In this document: positions 33,799 through 40,344 of the stretch, piece after piece
Position numbering within the stretch: the first letter of the stretch is position 1
Layout: the number at the start of each line of letters is the position of its first letter
NCBI RefSeq assembly: GCF_001273955.1
Contig: NZ_LIGI01000001.1
Location: 2,981,484-3,021,827 of the forward strand
Origin: Bacillus sp. FJAT-27245
GTDB taxonomy: Bacteria > Bacillota > Bacilli > Bacillales > Cytobacillaceae
Reading direction: 5' to 3'
Length of the DNA stretch: 40,344 nt
Position numbers and translations under genes: made by a program
The notes under the pieces: model-generated
What the model saw: the letters and a program-made list of their open reading frames with translations, nothing else
Database searches by the model: none
What the model was told of the DNA's origin: nothing

Positions 33799-34674
33799 AT
33801 GGCTAAACGAGTAGTTGGAGTGTATAACACTGAAGAGGAACTCATAGAAGCAATTGACCGTTACCAAAAAGAAGGAAATACGCTGAACAACCTGTCCGTA
33901 TTCGGAAAAACAGACGGAACCATGGCCCATCTCGGAAATTTGACAGGCCTGCAGGAGGAAAGATTGGACGGGGATGCGACGGCGGAAAACAGAGGTTTTT
34001 TCAAAAGCCTCGCCTCTGCTTTTGAAGGCCCAGACAACACGGGAGAAACAACCTATTACGACCGCCTCGTCGGGTTCGGACTGGGGAAAAATGAAGCCCG
34101 GGAGTACGCGGGCGATTTGGAGGCAGGCAGGATTGTCCTGTTCGAGGATACCGAAGTTTCCGGGATGGCTGTGGAAGGTGAAACAGGGTACGGCTATATG
34201 AACCAAAATGGTACTGGAGTTTCCCGCAGCGGGCTTTATGCCGACACGCTCGATACGGAGGATGAACGTACGTTAAAGCTTCGTGAAGAGCAGCTTGACG
34301 TCCAAAAGGAACGTGTCCAGACTGGCGAAGTAAAAGTCCACAAGGACGTAGTCGAGGAACGGGAGTCCATCAATGTCCCTGTATCCCGTGAAGAGGTCTA
34401 CGTGGAGCGTCGCGAGGTCGATGGTTACAATGCCGAAGCCGGGGAAATTGGAGACGATGAAACAATCCGCGTTCCGATCGTGGAGGAAAAAGTGGAAGTA
34501 ACAAAAAGGCCTGTCGTAACGGAAGAACTCGTTATCGGCAAGAAGGAAGTCCAGTCGACCGAGAGGGTGGTTGAGAACGTCAAGCGTGAAGAGGCGCACA
34601 TCGAATCGGAGGGTGACACGGATTTCGATAAAAAGCGGAGCGTTTTGGATGACGACCGCAACGATCGAATTTAA
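33799..34674 (+). CDS. General stress protein, YflT/17M domain plus DUF2382 (YsnF-like)
   Basis: 291 residues. The N-terminal domain (MAKRVVGVYNTEEELIEAID, later YYDRLVGFGLGKNEAREYAG) is of the YflT/general-stress-17M type. The C-terminal half is DUF2382, built of alternating charged strands: LKLREEQLDVQKERVQTGEV, VEERESINVPVSREEVYVER, IRVPIVEEKVEVTKRPVVTE, GKKEVQSTERVVENVKREEA. YsnF of B. subtilis has the same domains and belongs to the general stress response. GGAGG lies ten bases before the ATG. Strongly acidic; molecular role unknown. Divergent from infC, with the sigma-B-like promoter upstream. Confidence 0.88.
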   Translation: MAKRVVGVYNTEEELIEAIDRYQKEGNTLNNLSVFGKTDGTMAHLGNLTGLQEERLDGDATAENRGFFKSLASAFEGPDNTGETTYYDRLVGFGLGKNEAREYAGDLEAGRIVLFEDTEVSGMAVEGETGYGYMNQNGTGVSRSGLYADTLDTEDERTLKLREEQLDVQKERVQTGEVKVHKDVVEERESINVPVSREEVYVERREVDGYNAEAGEIGDDETIRVPIVEEKVEVTKRPVVTEELVIGKKEVQSTERVVENVKREEAHIESEGDTDFDKKRSVLDDDRNDRI

Positions 34675-34675
34675 C

Positions 34676-34716
34676 AAAAACAGCTGCCGGACAAGAAATC
34701 CGGCAGCTGTTTTTTT
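34676..34716. terminator. Shared terminator of the YsnF-like gene and thrS
   Basis: Perfect stem AACAGCTGCCGGA / TCCGGCAGCTGTT with loop CAAGAAA and T7 on the plus strand and A5 on the other side; it lies between the two convergent stops and slightly into the thrS end. Confidence 0.9.
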
Positions 34717-36643
34717 ATCGAGTTACAATCTCTTTCAAAATTGAAACAAAGTTTTCAAATGGCATCGTTTCCGACTTTTGTTCGCCGTATTTGCGGACGT
34801 TGACTGCGCCTTCCTCAACCTCTTTGTCGCCAACGACAAGCATGTAAGGAATTTTCTGCATTTGCGCTTCCCGGATTTTATAGCCGATTTTTTCTTCGCG
34901 GTTATCCATTTCAACCCGGATCCCTTCCATCTGAAGCTGCTCCTGGACTTTGCGCGCATACTCGTAATGGGCGGCTGGAGAAACTGGAATGACCTGGACC
35001 TGGACAGGCGCAAGCCATGCCGGGAATGCCCCCTTGTATTCCTCGATGAGGAACGCGACAAAACGTTCCATTGTGGAAACGACACCGCGGTGGATAACAA
35101 CCGGGCGATGCGGCTTTCCATCTTCGCCAACATACGTAAGGTCAAATCTCTCCGGAAGCAGGAAGTCTAGCTGGACCGTCGACAATGTCTCGTCCTTGCC
35201 GAGCGCCGTCTTAACCTGGACATCAAGCTTAGGGCCGTAGAATGCGGCTTCGCCTTCCGCCTCGAAATACTCAAGTCCAAGCTCATCCATTGTCTCCTTC
35301 AGCATAGCCTGTGCTTTTTCCCACATTTCATCATCATCAAAATACTTTTCCGTATTTTCAGGGTCACGGTAAGAAAGCCTGAACGAATAGTCCTTGATGT
35401 CGAAATCCTTATAAACATCGAGAACCAAATTCACTACCCGCTTGAATTCCTCTTTGATCTGGTCGGGACGGACGAAGATATGGGCATCATTCAATGTCAT
35501 ACCGCGTACCCTTTGCAAACCGGAAAGGGCGCCGGACATTTCATAGCGGTGCATCAGCCCCAGCTCCGCAATCCGGATTGGCAGCTCACGGTAGCTATGC
35601 TTTGCATTTTTGTACACCATCATATGGTGCGGGCAATTCATCGGGCGGAGGACGAGCTGTTCATTATCCATTTCCATTACCGGGAACATATCCTCCTGAT
35701 AGTGGTCCCAGTGGCCGGATGTTTTGTACAGGTCGACACTTCCCATGACTGGAGTATAGACATGATCATAGCCCAGCTTTGTTTCCTTATCAACGATGTA
35801 GCGCTCGATGATTCGGCGGATTGTCGCACCTTTCGGGAGCCAGATTGGCAGGCCTTGGCCGACTTTTTGCGAGTTTGTGAACAGGTTCAGCTCCTTGCCG
35901 ATTTTCCTGTGGTCACGCTCCTTCGCTTCTTCCAGCAGGCGAAGATGTTCGGCAAGATCCTCTTTTTTGAAAAATGCAGTACCGTAAATCCGCTGCAGCA
36001 TTTGATTGTCGCTGTCTCCGCGCCAATAAGCTCCGGCAATGCTCAGAAGCTTGAACTCCTTGATTTTCCCTGTTGAAGGGACATGAACCCCGCGGCAAAG
36101 ATCGGAAAACTCCCCTTGGTCATAAATGGTGACAGTTTCATCGGCAGGAATCGCTTCAATGAGCTCAAGCTTGTATTCATCACCGATTTTCTTAAAGAAA
36201 GCAACCGCTTCATCACGGCTGACCTCCCTGCGGACAACTTCAACATTTTCATTAACAATTTTGGCCATTTCCTTTTCAATTGCCGGCAAGTCTTCCGGAG
36301 TCAATGATTCAGGTAGGTCAACGTCATAGTAAAATCCGCCTTCAATGACAGGCCCGACGCCAAACTTCGCCTCAGGGTACAGACGCTTGATTGCCTGCGC
36401 CATCAGGTGGGCAGTGCTATGGCGGAGCACCTCGAGCGCTTCCGGAGAATCCTGGGTGATGATTTCCACGGATGCATCTTCTTCAATCGGCCTCCTCAAG
36501 TCGTACATTTTCCCGTTGACCTTGCCTGCGATTGCTTTTTTCTTCAATCCAGGGCTGATAGATGCTGCGATCTCTTCTGTTGAAGTGCCTTTCGGGTACT
36601 CTTTCACATTTCCGTCAGGGAACGTAATTTTTAATTCTGCCAT
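34715..36643 (-). CDS. thrS: Threonine-tRNA ligase
   Basis: 642 residues, full length. N-terminal TGS domain ([18 protein letters not shown]), the editing domain with [16 protein letters not shown] (HxxxH) and [12 protein letters not shown], the class II core with the zinc cysteine in RPMNCPHHM and zinc histidines in NDAHIF and VIHRG, and the C-terminal anticodon-binding domain ([18 protein letters not shown]). It charges tRNA-Thr and edits Ser. ATG with AGGAGG eight bases upstream. Controlled by the T-box at 36894-37173; a repeat element separates the two. Confidence 0.98.
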   Translation of the reverse strand: MAELKITFPDGNVKEYPKGTSTEEIAASISPGLKKKAIAGKVNGKMYDLRRPIEEDASVEIITQDSPEALEVLRHSTAHLMAQAIKRLYPEAKFGVGPVIEGGFYYDVDLPESLTPEDLPAIEKEMAKIVNENVEVVRREVSRDEAVAFFKKIGDEYKLELIEAIPADETVTIYDQGEFSDLCRGVHVPSTGKIKEFKLLSIAGAYWRGDSDNQMLQRIYGTAFFKKEDLAEHLRLLEEAKERDHRKIGKELNLFTNSQKVGQGLPIWLPKGATIRRIIERYIVDKETKLGYDHVYTPVMGSVDLYKTSGHWDHYQEDMFPVMEMDNEQLVLRPMNCPHHMMVYKNAKHSYRELPIRIAELGLMHRYEMSGALSGLQRVRGMTLNDAHIFVRPDQIKEEFKRVVNLVLDVYKDFDIKDYSFRLSYRDPENTEKYFDDDEMWEKAQAMLKETMDELGLEYFEAEGEAAFYGPKLDVQVKTALGKDETLSTVQLDFLLPERFDLTYVGEDGKPHRPVVIHRGVVSTMERFVAFLIEEYKGAFPAWLAPVQVQVIPVSPAAHYEYARKVQEQLQMEGIRVEMDNREEKIGYKIREAQMQKIPYMLVVGDKEVEEGAVNVRKYGEQKSETMPFENFVSILKEIVTR

Positions 36644-36741
36644 GTCTTTTTCCTCCTTCTATTGCTAAGCCAGGCGAAAATCCACCTGGGATTTATTTTT
36701 TAATTAAGGCTCAGTTAAAGGTGAGTTTTGATTTCAATGAA

Positions 36742-36871
36742 GTTGATTGGAACGGAGGGGACTGACTCCGGCGGGATGCAGCGGCACGTGGAGACCCCAC
36801 AGGCGTTTAAGACGCCGAGGAGGCTCCACGGTCCGCCCCGCGGAAAGCATGTCCCCGGAGTGGAAATCAAC
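36742..36871 (-). repeat. Modular inverted-repeat element, copy C (130 bp, reversed)
   Basis: GTTGATTGG ... GAAATCAAC ends with the shared core in opposite orientation to A and B (CGGGATGCAGCGGCA, GAGACCCCACAGGCG, GCCGAGGAGGCTC, CCCGCGGAAAGC). It is the compact form without the extra modules. Outer arms GGCTCAGTTA (36708) and TAACAGAGCC (36890) extend the palindrome, so the whole unit may be 36708-36890. It lies between the thrS T-box terminator and the thrS start. Confidence 0.87.
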
Positions 36872-36893
36872 ATTCAAGGATAACAGAGCCAAA

Positions 36894-37173
36894 AAATAAA
36901 AAAGCCCGCCCCTGGAAAAGGGACGAGCTATTATGCACGTGGTTCCACCCAATTTTTCATTTAAACAGGCACACCGGCCCGTTTGAAAAAATGACTTTGA
37001 ACAGATAACGGCTGCGGCCGCCAGCAATTACTCATTTCCATTTTCACGGCTGGAGTTTAAAGGGGGTAAGCATTCCATTCGTGCTGGGAAGTTTCCACCA
37101 ATCCTTCCCTCTCTGCAAGCCGTAAAGAAACGCCCTTGTCCTTATCATTACTTTTGCTTCAATAGTTGCTATG
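36894..37173 (-). ncRNA. T-box leader of thrS
   Basis: The T-box motif GGGTGGAACCACG is at 36938-36950, followed by terminator GCTCGTCCC / GGGGCGGGC with a T-run (36894-36930). A candidate ACC (Thr) specifier is in GAATGCTTACC near 37065. Uncharged tRNA-Thr should turn on thrS. Confidence 0.92.
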
Positions 37174-37179
37174 TACGTT

Positions 37180-37208
37180 ATTATAAGTAGTTGCCGCAAA
37201 AAAATCAA
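37180..37208 (-). promoter_or_regulatory. Sigma-A promoter of thrS
   Basis: TTGATT and TATAAT are 17 bases apart on the minus strand, just upstream of the T-box leader. Confidence 0.8.
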
Positions 37209-37233
37209 GCTGGCACTTCCATTTCTTCCATCC

Positions 37234-38073
37234 CTAAGCCTTTGCCGGGAAATCAGCCGGTTTATGGAGCTCGACCCTTTCCTCGAAGATATTCATGATC
37301 GTCCTGATAAGTGGCATCTCCGGTTCGTCCGCGTAAAGATGGATTGTTGAAGGTGCAATTGAAAGCAACGGGGCAATCGAATACGAATCCACATACACCG
37401 GATGGTTAATCAATAGTTTCCTGTCAATCATTTTTGCAAGGTCGGCCCTCTTCAATTCGGCCAATTTTTCATCGTAAAATGTAATTTCTTCCCCTGTAAG
37501 TACATGGAGCAACTTCATCCGCGCGGGGCGCCCCTGGACGAACTCCCTCAATGACTCTATGAAAATCAAGTATTCCTGCTCCATTTTATATTCATCAATG
37601 GAAAGGGCCGCCACTTCCTCCATATAGTCAAAAAAAGGGCGCAGCCTGAATTTTACAAAAGAATCAAAAGAAAAACTTGTTCCTCCCAGCAATATCTGGC
37701 CAATTGAATCCTTGACATACCCCTCCGGCCCATTTTCTCCAAGGAATACGAACAGCTCCCTCCTGTCTCCTTCAAGGATGGAATGCATAATATCAACAAT
37801 TTGCTGCTGCTCGGCCGGATCGCTGAAATAATACGCATCCTGCAAAATCCCTCTGAACCACTCGTCCCATTTGGCATCAGTAAGGTATCCCCAAAAAGCC
37901 TGCGCAAATTTATTAATTGAATCCCTATCAAGGGACCCATAAAGTATTTTAGTGCAATGGCGGTCTTCCAAAATCTGAATTTCGATTCCGCACCCGGCGT
38001 CCTGTAAATGCTTTTGCAACTGAGTATAGAAGCAAATGGCGTCTGGCCCGTTCTCGAAGATGATTTCTCCCAA
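37234..38073 (-). CDS. ytxC: Putative sporulation protein YtxC
   Basis: 279 residues, soluble, about the family length. It begins with a short beta-rich part (MGEIIFENGPDAICFYTQLQ) and continues as a helical domain with VKFRLRPFFDYMEEVAALSI, FVQGRPARMKLLHVL and IAPSTIHLYADEPEM. Assigned by these segments and by its position between dnaI and thrS. Named for a sporulation phenotype; mechanism unknown. TTG start with GGGAGGG six bases upstream. Confidence 0.88.
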   Translation of the reverse strand: MGEIIFENGPDAICFYTQLQKHLQDAGCGIEIQILEDRHCTKILYGSLDRDSINKFAQAFWGYLTDAKWDEWFRGILQDAYYFSDPAEQQQIVDIMHSILEGDRRELFVFLGENGPEGYVKDSIGQILLGGTSFSFDSFVKFRLRPFFDYMEEVAALSIDEYKMEQEYLIFIESLREFVQGRPARMKLLHVLTGEEITFYDEKLAELKRADLAKMIDRKLLINHPVYVDSYSIAPLLSIAPSTIHLYADEPEMPLIRTIMNIFEERVELHKPADFPAKA

Positions 38074-38116
38074 CCATATCCCTCCCTGTCCCGCTGATTC
38101 CTATAATCATATATAT

Positions 38117-38145
38117 GGGGGACAAGGAGGGATTAGAAGTCCCCC
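38117..38145. other. Stem-loop upstream of ytxC
   Basis: GGGGGAC / GTCCCCC, followed by a T-run only on the plus strand, where no gene needs it. On the minus strand it would sit in the ytxC leader. Confidence 0.5.
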
Positions 38146-38166
38146 GCTTTTTTTGAACAAAGCAAA

Positions 38167-38192
38167 AGAAGCCGCCTAAGAGGGGGCTTCTT
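38167..38192 (-). terminator. dnaI terminator
   Basis: AAGAAGCC-CCT...AGG-GGCTTCTT stem with a T-rich tail, 15 bases after the dnaI stop. Confidence 0.75.
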
Positions 38193-38207
38193 GAAAGGTT
38201 TTACGTT

Positions 38208-39143
38208 TTACTGGCGCCGGTTCGGGCCGTCGAGCATGACCGGCTCACTTAAATACTTGATGCGTTCCATGATCCTGCGGGCTTTCATTTTTTCTTCTTC
38301 CCCGCGCTGGCTGTACGTTAAATGGTGTTCGAGCTGCTTGTGATTGAAATTGGAGGTAAAGAATGTCGGCAGATTTTCCAGCATCCTGAACTGGAGAATC
38401 GGTCCGAGCACCTCATCCCTCGTCCAGCTCGACACTGCTTCAGCGCCGATATCATCCAGCATCAGGATTGGTTCCCTTTTCAAAGCATCTATTTTTTCAT
38501 TAAGGGTATGATCCCCTATAGCACTCTTCATTTCCCTTAGAAGCTCGGGGACATATACGATCATTGAAGAAATTTGCTTCTTGGCAAGCTCATTCGCAAG
38601 CGCGCCGAGCAAATATGACTTTCCGACTCCGAACTCCCCATATAAATAGAGCCCTTTTGGGTTTTTTCCAGCCTGATAATCGATGACGAATGAGGCCGCC
38701 TTCTGCATCGCATCCAATCTACCCGGCTGGCCATCAACATCAAGGGATGCAAATGAAGCATTCAGGATTTCCCTTGGCACGTGCAGGCTCTTGATCAATC
38801 GTTCGTTTTTCCTCTTTTCATCGGCCATTATTTTACGCGGGCACCGTTCATATTGAACATCGATTGAATTTGGCTGCAAAACAAGTTCTGGATGATAGCC
38901 AGGCATAATGTTTCCGCACTTCTCGAGGCTTTCACAATATTGGCAATGCTTGCTTTGATTCGTGTATTCGTAAAGCTTGACCATGCTTTTGTCAATCATG
39001 TTTTCAGTGATGCTGTCCCGATTCTTTTGAATAAAATCCCTGACATCCCTGTCATTCATGATTTGGCTTTTCATTTGTTCATATCGTTTCATGAATCCTT
39101 CATTGGACGCAAGCCTTTTAAGTGTTTGGTTAATCCGCTCCAT
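38208..39143 (-). CDS. dnaI: Primosomal protein DnaI (helicase loader)
   Basis: 311 residues. N-terminal zinc-binding region with C67, C70, C76, H84 and C101 (HCQYCESLEKC ... ERCPRK); C-terminal AAA+ domain with Walker A GEFGVGKS at 169-176, Walker B MLDDIGAEA and a sensor motif FFTSNFNHKQLE. It loads the DnaC replicative helicase at oriC and during restart, with DnaB and DnaD. ATG with GGAGG upstream, 15 bases behind dnaB. Confidence 0.97.
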   Translation of the reverse strand: MERINQTLKRLASNEGFMKRYEQMKSQIMNDRDVRDFIQKNRDSITENMIDKSMVKLYEYTNQSKHCQYCESLEKCGNIMPGYHPELVLQPNSIDVQYERCPRKIMADEKRKNERLIKSLHVPREILNASFASLDVDGQPGRLDAMQKAASFVIDYQAGKNPKGLYLYGEFGVGKSYLLGALANELAKKQISSMIVYVPELLREMKSAIGDHTLNEKIDALKREPILMLDDIGAEAVSSWTRDEVLGPILQFRMLENLPTFFTSNFNHKQLEHHLTYSQRGEEEKMKARRIMERIKYLSEPVMLDGPNRRQ

Positions 39144-39158
39144 TCAGTTCCCTCCTTT

Positions 39159-40344
39159 CTAATCTCTGAACGCTTTCAGCATTTCTTCAACTTCCTTTTT
39201 CTTGGCTTCAATTTCCTTTGAACCGCTCGTTTTGCCGGTGGAAGTGGTTTCTTCTTTATTGAACCAATCAGGCAGCATTTCCGTACGGATTGGCTTTTGC
39301 TTCGTCTGTTTTTTCCCGGAAGGCGATTTCGCGGTGCCTGAACTCCATTCAATATATTTGGCATGTTCCTGCCTCGACAGTTCCATCGCCTCTTTTACGG
39401 TCCGCACCTGCTTTCTCGCCCAGTGGCCTGCCAGCCGTTCCACATAGCCCTTCGTCAGCTTCATATCGGTTTTCAGCATGGCGAACTGGATGAGCACATT
39501 GACAACTCCGGGAAGCAGCTGCTGATTCAGCATGACGCCTTCAATTACTTGCAAATCCGCGGTAGAAGGTTCTGCCCCACCCGATAAGTCTTTCAGGACC
39601 TGTAAGGGTGAGGCTGTCTCCAAATACCTTATCAGTTTTTCTTCCTGGGTTTTCGGCTCCTCGATCTGGACCCTGTCTGCAACCGGATGGACACGGTCAA
39701 CTAATGCCGGCAGCTTGTCGTAATTCTCGAACTGGTACCAATCCCTTGCTGCCTTCCGCAGTTCTTCAATATCTATTTCATCCTTTTCGTTCACAGCACT
39801 GAGAACGATATTTTTCATTTGAAGCGCATCAATATTGTACAGGAAGGCCAGGTTACAGATAGCATCTTTTACCTTTGGGGTAAGCGACTTTCTTGGAACA
39901 AGGGAATCCCCCAATCCGGAAACTAGGAGATCGAAATTGAACGTATCATGCGGAAGCTGAATCGTGGGGGCAGATTTCCGGCCGATGAACTGCTGGCCTT
40001 GTTCGGCATCAAGCTCTTCCGCATGGTCCTGTAAATATTGGAGAGTGTTTGATGGGGCCGAAACAAATATATCCTGAAATGGCTTTGTTATGTCCTCATA
40101 CCCCTCCTGCTCCGGCATAGCGTGATCACAGAAGAACCGCTTCAACCGCAGGAAATGTGTTTTGCCGATTTTCCTATATAGGTAAACGTTGAGCATCCCA
40201 TCCACGAAAAATTGCTCCGGACTTAGCGGAGTCTGCAGTTCATAGATAAATGAACGGATGTCCTCCTCGTTTTTGACATACGTTTTCAACAATCCGATTC
40301 CTTCCAGTTTAAGCCTCGCCTCATAAATCCTTTTCAGGTTCAGG
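39159..40344 (-). CDS. dnaB: Replication initiation/membrane attachment protein DnaB (5' end beyond window)
   Basis: At least 395 residues; the frame is open to the right edge, continuing upstream with NLKRIYEARLKLEGIGLLKT, so the apparent start at 40292 is internal. Matches Gram-positive DnaB: FIYELQTPLSPEQFFVDGML, FDLLVSGLGDSLVPRKSLTP, DALQMKNIVLSAVNEKDEID, and the DnaB_2/DnaD-like region LLPGVVNVLIQFAMLKTDMK then AGHWARKQVRTVKEAMEL. The C-terminus is Lys/Thr-rich. It works with DnaD and DnaI in helicase loading. About 80 N-terminal residues are missing by comparison with the family. Confidence 0.95.
   Translation of the reverse strand, partial: LNLKRIYEARLKLEGIGLLKTYVKNEEDIRSFIYELQTPLSPEQFFVDGMLNVYLYRKIGKTHFLRLKRFFCDHAMPEQEGYEDITKPFQDIFVSAPSNTLQYLQDHAEELDAEQGQQFIGRKSAPTIQLPHDTFNFDLLVSGLGDSLVPRKSLTPKVKDAICNLAFLYNIDALQMKNIVLSAVNEKDEIDIEELRKAARDWYQFENYDKLPALVDRVHPVADRVQIEEPKTQEEKLIRYLETASPLQVLKDLSGGAEPSTADLQVIEGVMLNQQLLPGVVNVLIQFAMLKTDMKLTKGYVERLAGHWARKQVRTVKEAMELSRQEHAKYIEWSSGTAKSPSGKKQTKQKPIRTEMLPDWFNKEETTSTGKTSGSKEIEAKKKEVEEMLKAFRD

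Noticed and set aside
38117-38154. Plus-strand terminator
   Set aside because: The hairpin is followed by T residues on the plus strand, but no plus-strand gene lies upstream, so it is listed only as a stem-loop.
40230-40292. TTG at 40292 as the true start of dnaB
   Set aside because: The frame continues upstream with sequence matching the DnaB family, so the gene is cut by the window edge.

Overview
This window is chromosomal DNA of an endospore-forming Bacillaceae bacterium (Bacillus or a close relative such as Mesobacillus; the species cannot be read from the sequence). The evidence is the gene order, which read on the minus strand follows the B. subtilis dnaB-dnaI-ytxC / thrS / infC-rpmI-rplT / ysd / sspI-ysgA / pheST / rnhC-zapA-cvpA-polX-mutS2-yshE / lcfA-fadR-fadB-etfB-etfA / trxA region. 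Spore genes (sspI, ytxC), T-box leaders, sigma-W- and sigma-B-like promoters, a FadR operator and strong GGAGG ribosome binding sites support it. Almost all genes are on the minus strand; rnhC, sspI, ysdB and a YsnF-like stress gene are on the plus strand.

Region 1 (1-8.9 kb) is accessory. It holds a polytopic glycosyltransferase-39-like protein cut by the left edge, a Fur-controlled FTR1 iron permease with a membrane-anchored helical partner, and a tightly overlapping four-gene envelope/sugar operon (NAD-dependent epimerase, UPF0104/flippase-like protein, membrane alkaline-phosphatase-superfamily enzyme, dolichol-phosphate-mannose-synthase-like GT2). It ends with a second Fur-controlled gene, a lipoprotein built from helical repeats. 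Region 2 (8.9-14.8 kb) is trxA and the fatty-acid beta-oxidation cluster. Region 3 (15.1-22.2 kb) is the small-protein/yshE/mutS2/polX/cvpA/zapA group with divergent rnhC.

Region 4 (22.3-24.5 kb) is an A+T-rich insertion between rnhC and pheT. It looks like a decayed polymorphic-toxin/immunity cassette: a frameshifted toxin-like C-terminal remnant followed 12 bases later by a probable immunity gene, another immunity-like gene, a small membrane protein and an Imm31-like gene broken by an in-frame TGA. Region 5 (24.6-34.7 kb) holds pheST under a T-box, the rRNA methylase ysgA, sspI, the M42 peptidase ysdC, a dUTPase, ysdB with a textbook sigma-W promoter, the DUF1294 gene, and the infC operon with an ATT start codon and an attenuator leader. 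Region 6 (33.7-40.3 kb) is the YsnF-like gene, thrS under a T-box, ytxC, dnaI and the 3' part of dnaB.

Three copies of a modular inverted repeat with GTTGATT...AATCAAC ends lie in intergenic spaces. One sits between the thrS T-box terminator and the thrS start. A separate 52-bp tandem repeat, each unit carrying a hairpin, lies just upstream of the left-most gene. The most promising material for new biology is the iron/FTR1 partner set, the four-gene envelope operon, the immunity graveyard, a 27-residue membrane peptide gene behind yshE and the modular repeat family.
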